A stretch of DNA of 64,000 bases from Durusdinium trenchii (taxonomy: Eukaryota > Sar > Dinophyceae > Suessiales > Symbiodiniaceae). The notes under the pieces were generated by a model. It had not been told where the DNA came from, made no database searches, and saw only the letters and a list, made by a program, of their open reading frames with translations. The first letter of the stretch is position 1. Each line of letters opens with the position of its first letter. Below are positions 57,641 through 64,000 of this stretch, one piece after another. The stretch spans positions 146,270 to 210,269 of the forward strand of contig CAXAMN010003969.1 in NCBI GenBank assembly GCA_963970005.1, read 5' to 3'. Made by a program: the position numbers and the translations under genes.

Positions 57641-60600
57641 CCCTCATTTAATTAAGTAGGGACCGGGGGGGAGCGGGCTTTAAAAAACAACAGAAAGAAA
57701 CAACATATAAAAACGACACCTGTTTCTTGTTGGGGCTTTCTGGCCTGGTTCAACATGATCTCTTGCAATCATGCTTTAAGTGCACCAAAAGAGTATTGAC
57801 ATCACTCACATCGCTCACCAAGCCGAGTTTAAGCGGTCGTCTGACCGATGAGCGATGTCCTCTGAGTCTGATTCCGACTGCTTCTGCACGCTCTCCATTG
57901 GATCACCCTGGACGTCGCAGCGAGTCGATCGGCGTCTCTCCGGAACTGATGGGTGATTTTTGTCTCTCCTCGGAAAATCAACGAACATGTCTGTACGGGT
58001 TTTTGACTGTTTCCAACAGCCATATATAATCGAGGGCTAACTACTAAAGCGATCATGTGGTGATGTAGCAGGAAAGCTATGACACAAATCACATAATATA
58101 TAACACATGAATACTGGATCGATGGCTTAGGAGTTTCTTTTAGGACTTTTTGCCCAACATGAGACAAATTCCACTTGACACTTCCACCAACAAGTTCATA
58201 GATATGACGTCTAAAAACAATTTTCAGGGCTTTGGGCCAGGTGGGTTTAGGGACTCCCCTCAGAACACATACCGAGTGTACATTTGTCTACTGTATACAT
58301 ACAGTAAATGCAGATTTGAGACGAGACCAATGTTGAATCACCAAGTTTGGGTGAACAAGAGAATCGAGAAGCATTCATCTTCTGTCATGGGGCAGCACCA
58401 TTTGGATTGACCCACCCTTTAGCCCACCACCTCCTCATTGTCATGCTGGAATTCACCCTCAGCGAGACGAAGCAGGCAACGCAAATATCACAGCCGCACA
58501 AAAGATTGAAGTAACCATTTGTACGCTAGTAGTAACAGGTGCCTTACTAGTAGTAACAAGGACGCTAGTAGTAACAGGTGCCACGCGTGTTCAACCCTCT
58601 GGGTCCGAGGCCTCATATTTCAAACCGCACTTCCCAACCACACGATGTTGGAAGAGAACACAAAGCTTCATCCGTGAAACAACGGGCGCACGGGAACCTT
58701 ATGTGAGACTGGACACAAGCAAACACTTGGGAAGACCACAAAATCCTTGGGAAAAAGGTTGTTAAGTACGGTTGAGAATCATAGCTTCTCACGGTGTTTG
58801 GAAGGAGGCTCCCTTGTAAAAGAGTTTCATTTGTTAGCTTGGAAATAGATGAGGACTTGATGTGGGACATCGTTTTAAAGGGACAACCACTCTCTGACCG
58901 TTTGAACTAAGATACTTGGCTCAAAGAAAACTGCAACTCTTTCTACGAAGTCTCATGAAAGACGTTTTGACTTGAGTGTATGTACGGATGCATGTATGTA
59001 TGTATATATATATATGTTATATGTATGTGTGTACACGGAGAAATCGCATGTTGAACACGCAGCCACTGGGAAGAAACAAATCAAATAACTAAACCTCTGT
59101 CACACACGGTGTTTCCAGCCTCACAAAAAACGCTCTGAGCGTGTGGTTTTGTGACCACCCCACTTCGACTCAAACCTCAAAACCCTCATGGTCGCTATAA
59201 TGCTGCCGTGACCTTGCTATAGGCTTCAACTTTTGGGACACCAAGGATTGCGGACAGGCTTCCATATTCAGCAGCGAATTGTCTCTTCTCATCACTCCTT
59301 TGCGAGTGTCTTCCTGCAGCAGGTGTTGAGAAAGATTGTCATGTCCACTGAAGCAAACAAGACATCAAGGCTCTACGCTGACCGGCCATGAGAGCGGTGA
59401 TATTGAACATGGAGCATGAATGGCGTGGAACAGGTGTGAAGTTCATAGCTGGCCTTCTTAACACAAGTTCGATATAGTTCGATGATCAGAAATCTACGGA
59501 CAAACCGTGGGCACTGATGGAATGGGTATCTCTGTACTAAGTCCATGGCAAAAGAACATGCTTCACTGGACCTCAACAAACAAAGTTTGCACCTGGACAA
59601 TATGCCGTATGCCTGATTTCAAGAGACCCTTCACAGTTCAACACCAATCTGCACTCGTTCGGGTTTCAGGCACCTGGACTTCACCGTTTGCAGACAAGGA
59701 CACCTGCACCTCAAGGAGCGCTCTGGATCTTTCGGATCTTCCAGCGTTGGAGCGACACAATAACTTTGTCCAAACATGCGCGGCCACGGTCAAAGCAATG
59801 TATATACTTAACTCTTTCTTTCGGAGTAAGTGATACAGACAATAATATATATATATATATGTGACCTAAGGCCATAGAAACAGAGTTCTTGTTAGAATCT
59901 CAAAAGGATTCTGCGCTACGTTTAAAAAATATATAACAAAAATAAGCGATGCTTGGTAGACTCCAACTATCTCTCAGTGTTTTTTGGGACCTATGCTTGG
60001 GACATGCAGAAAGAGAGAAGAAAATAGGAACCAAAAACCATGTGTTCTTTCCGAATTGAAAGTCACGGGCCTCTGGATTCAAGACTCGCTGCGCTCCTGC
60101 TGGCCCTGAGAGTTTGGATCGACTCGAGAGAGGATGCCGCCACAGGCGCAAACACCAACAGGGGCACTAGCTTCTTTCCACTAAGTAGCGATGCCAGGAG
60201 CTGCTAGTAACTTCTTGCTCCTACTAGCGATGCCCTTGTTACTACTAAATGGCCAAATGCATCCGAATGCCATGAATATCATTGAAGAACATGAATAATT
60301 GGCAATGACCACATGAAGCACAGGAGGTCTATGAAGTGGAGTGCTTCTCAAGCAACGGACAGCGTTGTCTTTGCTGGATTAGGAGGCCGAAACTGCACTA
60401 TTGCTCGGCATGAGCATCACTTCACACATGGATGTGAGACGCAGTGCAGCTCAGAATCTGCCTGTTCTCTATTCTACTTTACCAAGCACAGTCCAGTACG
60501 GTCGTCATCAGTTGTCACTGGTTCTCATTCTCAGTGTTGAATATTGGACGCATGCCTCAATCCTTCAACCATCTTCAGCCCAAACTGATCCACCTTTCGC

Positions 60601-61499
60601 CAAGATACCTTTCCGTCCTTCATGGCCACCTTTGCGGGAGCTATCTTCACCAAACATGAAAATATCTCAATGACTTACTCTTGGGCTGTTCATTACAAAC
60701 AAAATGCAAAACAGGCGTGCAATGGCCAAACAACTTCATACACGAAAAAGATCTGTCCCACAAGACCCCAAAAGTCTCAACTTTCGGCAGCACCACAAAC
60801 AAAAGACTATGCCCACAAACAGTGTGCCAAGAAACTTGCAGCCACCAGGAGGGCCGTCACCAGCTCAAAACATCGGCCTGGGTGACAAGCCATCGAGCCG
60901 AGCTGAACGAGCGAACCAACCGCGCCGAGCCACGCATTGGCCAAGCGAAGGGCCAACTGCTACCTGCGAGCGCACCAGTTGGAATTTGGTCCCGAAAAGG
61001 AATCGGTTAGGTCATTGACGCAGGTCATACCCAAAAGATACTGGAGTCACTCAAAACGCCCATCTCGCACTGCTTGCTAGAGAGAAAGAGAGGTTGTGGT
61101 CCAAAGTTGCTTTTGGAGGGGAGACAACCTACTAGAGATGGCCTCCAACCTACTAGCAATGGCCTCCTTGAAAATACGGGGCAAGAAGAACCTCGGCGCA
61201 TCTTGATAAAGCAAACATGACAAATGCTTCACGTGCGCCTGTATCAAGTGGGCCACCTCCTAAGTTTGCCAGGACCGTCACATCCAAGTAGTTACAACAA
61301 ACATTGCATTGGATTCGTGAAAACATATTGACATCTGAAGCCACACCATGATCTATGTACAATAAGTACAAAATATATTCAATAAAACTGTACAAGCATT
61401 GATTTTGTTTTATATCTATACCTTGCATACATACACACTATATGTATAGTATTAGTATTGTATAAACACACATTCAACTCCAGCTTTTGGCCACACATG
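57641..61499. other. unassigned sequence with short-repeat patches
   Basis: TAGTAGTAACAGG-type repeats lie at 58525-58580, a TAGTAGC patch at 60165-60245, TA runs near 59000 and 59850, and CTACTAGAGATGGCCTCCAACC repeats at 61130-61172. No supported gene. Confidence 0.35.
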
Positions 61500-62078
61500 T
61501 CAGGCCAGCCTTTCCGAGCGCTTTCCAGCATATTCTGTTTCATTGGCTCGAGCATACCTTTTTTGGGTTTGCCTATGTTTGCCTCTAAAGAAGCCATCAT
61601 GCACGTGCACGTTCTTCAGGGTGTTTGTTTGTGTATGGTAGATCACAAATTCCAAAAAACCTCCTGGCTTGGTGGCCAGAAGTGCAAAGCGTGCCAGAAA
61701 AAGAGCAAGCGAAGCAAGGGGGAATGTACATTGGGTGCTTTGCAACTCAATGGATCCTTTTAGCGATGATTTCTTTGCATTGCATTTCTCGGCCAATCCA
61801 ATGCTTATGCTTAAGGATGCTAAATGATGCTTGCTGTATATTTCGGATTGGCCGATTTCCCACAGCACAGGTGCCTCTGCATTGACCCATGAGTCGCCCA
61901 TCGACCCATCGACCCATCTGGGATGCCAAACCCTTAAAGAGACAGCCGTCTTATGAATGGAGTCCACAAACTCTTCCAACTCTATGCGCCGCGTCTTGGG
62001 GCATTTGATCCAGACGCTGGTGCAGCAAAGGGCCAAACCATGAGATGTGCCAGTGTATTGCCGTAGACTGGAACTCAT
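61500..62078 (-). CDS. possible single-exon gene, function unknown
   Basis: A 192-codon open frame begins with ATG at 62078 directly after TTTTCAGCAG, a plausible trans-splice or splice acceptor, and ends at 61500. The N-terminal 49 residues (VWIKCPKTRRIELEEF) are hydrophilic. A hydrophobic stretch, LASLALFLARFALLA, lies near residue 125, and the C-terminus is Lys/Arg-rich. No family is recognised. A frame of this length is uncommon but not impossible by chance here. A GT after 61932 could end a first exon instead. Confidence 0.3.
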   Translation of the reverse strand: MSSSLRQYTGTSHGLALCCTSVWIKCPKTRRIELEEFVDSIHKTAVSLRVWHPRWVDGSMGDSWVNAEAPVLWEIGQSEIYSKHHLASLSISIGLAEKCNAKKSSLKGSIELQSTQCTFPLASLALFLARFALLATKPGGFLEFVIYHTQTNTLKNVHVHDGFFRGKHRQTQKRYARANETEYAGKRSERLA

Positions 62079-63040
62079 CTGCTGAAAACATCAGAGCTCA
62101 TTAGACAAAAAATGACAAAATATGACAAAATCTGGATGCCCAGTGCTGTCGGTCTTTAGGATCCCACCATATCCTACCAAAACAGTGCAGAAATGAAGCA
62201 GCAACTCACTTTGAGACTCTATACATACATTATACATCTCTATATTATCTCTATAGTTTTCCTTTGAGCACAGTTGACCACATATCCAAATGCAGGCTCC
62301 ACCTGCCTGCGCTGTGGGACTGCAACCTCAGTGGGGGGTTGCAGTCCCATATTCGGTCACTCGCGTTCACCCGATCACTCGTCACCCGGTGAAAAGCACC
62401 TACATTTGAACGGAACCTGCGATGGCCCCCAACCTAATTAGTAGCGATGGCCTCCAACGGAACGCATGAGGTGCCGGCACTTTCCAGTTGCGAAGAATCT
62501 GGGGCTGCAACTTCTGGCGCTGTGGTTCTTGCCTTTGAAGAATTTGCAAAAAGCGGAGCTCTCAGGAATGACAAAACACCAAAACCATCAAACATCCACA
62601 GATGCTGCACACATTGTCAACATGCACAAAGGCAAAAGAGGGTTTCAACGAACAAACGAAGTTTTGTGCGGCCGCGAAAGCAACGTCCTCTTAGAGATGA
62701 CTTGGACATGACTCATGTTCTCATGCCATGAGCTCCTAAGGGCCTGACAACAAGAGGTGATCCAGAAATTGTTGGGCCCAAACCTTGGTCTTGAGTCTTG
62801 AGGTCTGACACAATCGCAGCCTCCACACCTGAAAATGCTCTTGACACTCACAAACCATGCTCACGTCCAATTTCATAGGCAGGCTCCCTGTTGAAGCAAC
62901 ATGTGGTTAGGAGCCCTGCGAATGGTCCGTGGGTAGCCGGATGGGCCTCAGAGCAAGAATGCTCGCAGAGCGATCTGATTTCGTCAGAACAACCCTACCC
63001 TAGAGCAGCCAAGCACCAAGAATTCTTGCACCTTGGCCTG
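62079..63040. other. unassigned sequence
   Basis: TAGTAGCGATGGCCTCCAAC-type repeat at 62425-62460. No supported gene. Confidence 0.4.
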
Positions 63041-63041
63041 G

Positions 63042-63420
63042 AAAACTAGACGATGGTTGGCCCGAGAGCGAGACATGTAATTGTCCAGGTGGATGTGAAG
63101 GAGTGACAGTGTGATGTGCAGGTGCGATATAAATCTGTAGATGTATGGAGGTGGAGAGGTAGATCTGTGGATGTGAGCGTGCGAAAATGTAAATGCACAG
63201 AGACGAGAGAAAAGATATGTAGAAAGCAAGAAAGAAAGACAGGACAGATGTGAAGGAGCGACAGCGTGGATGTACAGATGTGATACAGATGTGCAGATGT
63301 GTGGGTGTAGTGAGGTGGAGAGGTAGATCTGCGGATGTGAGCGTGTGAAGATGTAAATGTAGAGAGGTGAGGGGGTGTAGACGTAGATGCGTCGATGGAA
63401 TGGCAGTGCAACGTCAACCT
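63042..63420. repeat. degenerate GATGTG repeat block, copy 2
   Basis: It begins AAACTAGACGATGG and GGCCCGAGAGCGAGACATG, matching 4479 onward in the same orientation. It then carries the same GACAGTGTGATGTGCAGG, GGTGGAGAGGTAGATCT and GATGTGAGCGTG units as copy 1. Confidence 0.8.
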
Positions 63421-63752
63421 TAGTTGTGCAAGTACAACGCTGAAGAGGTTCAAACAGAACTGAAGAACGTACACTTCACACAGAAGTTTCCACGAACAGG
63501 GCGACCTGAGAGTAAACGACATCACGATCATGACAAGCGACTCGCGTATTCCAAGCGAGCATCGTGTGTCATGAAGGTGAAGTACACACATACTAACGTC
63601 ACGATGACTCTTTTGTGGCAGCCACTTATGAGTAAGCAAGTAGCTAAAAGTTGTCAACCTCTCAAGAGAGCCGGGTGGTCGGGAGACATGACTCAGCTGG
63701 ACGGGCGCCAGAGCAGCCGCGAGAGATGACTCAGCCGCGAGAGATGACTCAT

Positions 63753-64000
63753 CCGCGTACTAAAGTTGTACTACAAAGTCGCCAGTTCTCAGCTTCCAGC
63801 TCCACAGCTTGCTCCGCGTACTAAAGTTGTACTACAAAGTCACCAGTTGTCATCTTCCAGCTCCCCAGATACTCCGCGCACTAAAGTTGTACTAGAAAGT
63901 CGCCAGTTCTCATCTTCCAGCTCCCCAGATACTCCGCGTACTCAAGTTGTACTACAAAGTCGCCAGTTCTCAGCTTCCAGCTCCACAGATTGCTCCGCGT
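63753..64000. repeat. 60-61-bp tandem repeat running off the window
   Basis: CCGCGTACTAAAGTTGTACT begins units at 63753, 63814, 63874, 63934 and 63995. Each unit contains AAAGTCGCCAGTTCTCA and CTTCCAGCTCC. A degenerate relative (CCGTACTACATTTGTACT) is at 5175-5265 after block copy 1. Confidence 0.92.

Noticed and set aside
58908..58930. CTTGGCTCAAAG resembling the 3' part of the dinoflagellate spliced leader
   Set aside because: Only about ten bases agree and the upstream CCGTAGCCATTT part is missing.

Overview
The window looks like nuclear DNA of a dinoflagellate, probably a Symbiodinium-like alga. The evidence is two LINE-like retroelements that each carry a C5-cytosine DNA methyltransferase (retrotransposon-borne methyltransferases are known from dinoflagellates and charophyte algae), a host gene cut into tiny exons with GC- and GA-type splice donors, low gene density, and many TA microsatellites, minisatellites and palindromic short repeats. 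No bacterial operons, CRISPR arrays, rRNA or convincing tRNA genes were seen.

Layout. 1-4.4 kb: unrecognised minus-strand coding-like stretches and a small inverted repeat. 4.5-9.4 kb: a repeat-rich block (degenerate GATGTG repeats, an eight-unit 73-bp minisatellite, a pyrimidine tract, TAGTAGC repeats, a foldback element interrupted by an assembly gap, a CCAACC tract, a long hairpin). 10.4-11.7 kb, minus strand: a split gene for an organellar-type ribosomal protein uS13, the only host gene recognised by homology. 13.3-23.4 kb, plus strand: retroelement 1, nearly complete, flanked by a 14-bp direct repeat. 23.4-45 kb: mostly unassigned sequence with scattered coding-like stretches and repeat clusters at 40.8-41.2 and 42.4-43.2 kb. 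45.0-50.3 kb, minus strand: retroelement 2, a decayed and internally shortened relative. 50.3-63.0 kb: mostly unassigned. 63.0-64.0 kb: a repeat block matching the one at 4.5 kb, running off the end.

How the parts work together. Element 1 has an intact 1464-residue ORF1 that joins a methyltransferase, a His-Asp-Gln-Cys cysteine-peptidase signature spaced as in Ulp1/SUMO proteases (family C48), a small Cys/His cluster and a coiled coil. It is followed in the same frame, after a single TGA, by an ORF2 region with an APE-type endonuclease, a reverse transcriptase whose catalytic box reads FVDN, a CCHC finger and an RNase H. ORF2 is broken by two frameshifts and one TGA, so this copy is probably immobile although ORF1 could still be expressed. 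Element 2 repeats the order methyltransferase, peptidase-like region, CCHC finger, RNase H, but lacks the endonuclease and the reverse transcriptase palm.

Multiexon host gene models other than uS13 are weak: they rest on open frames and splice-like dinucleotides alone and carry low confidence.
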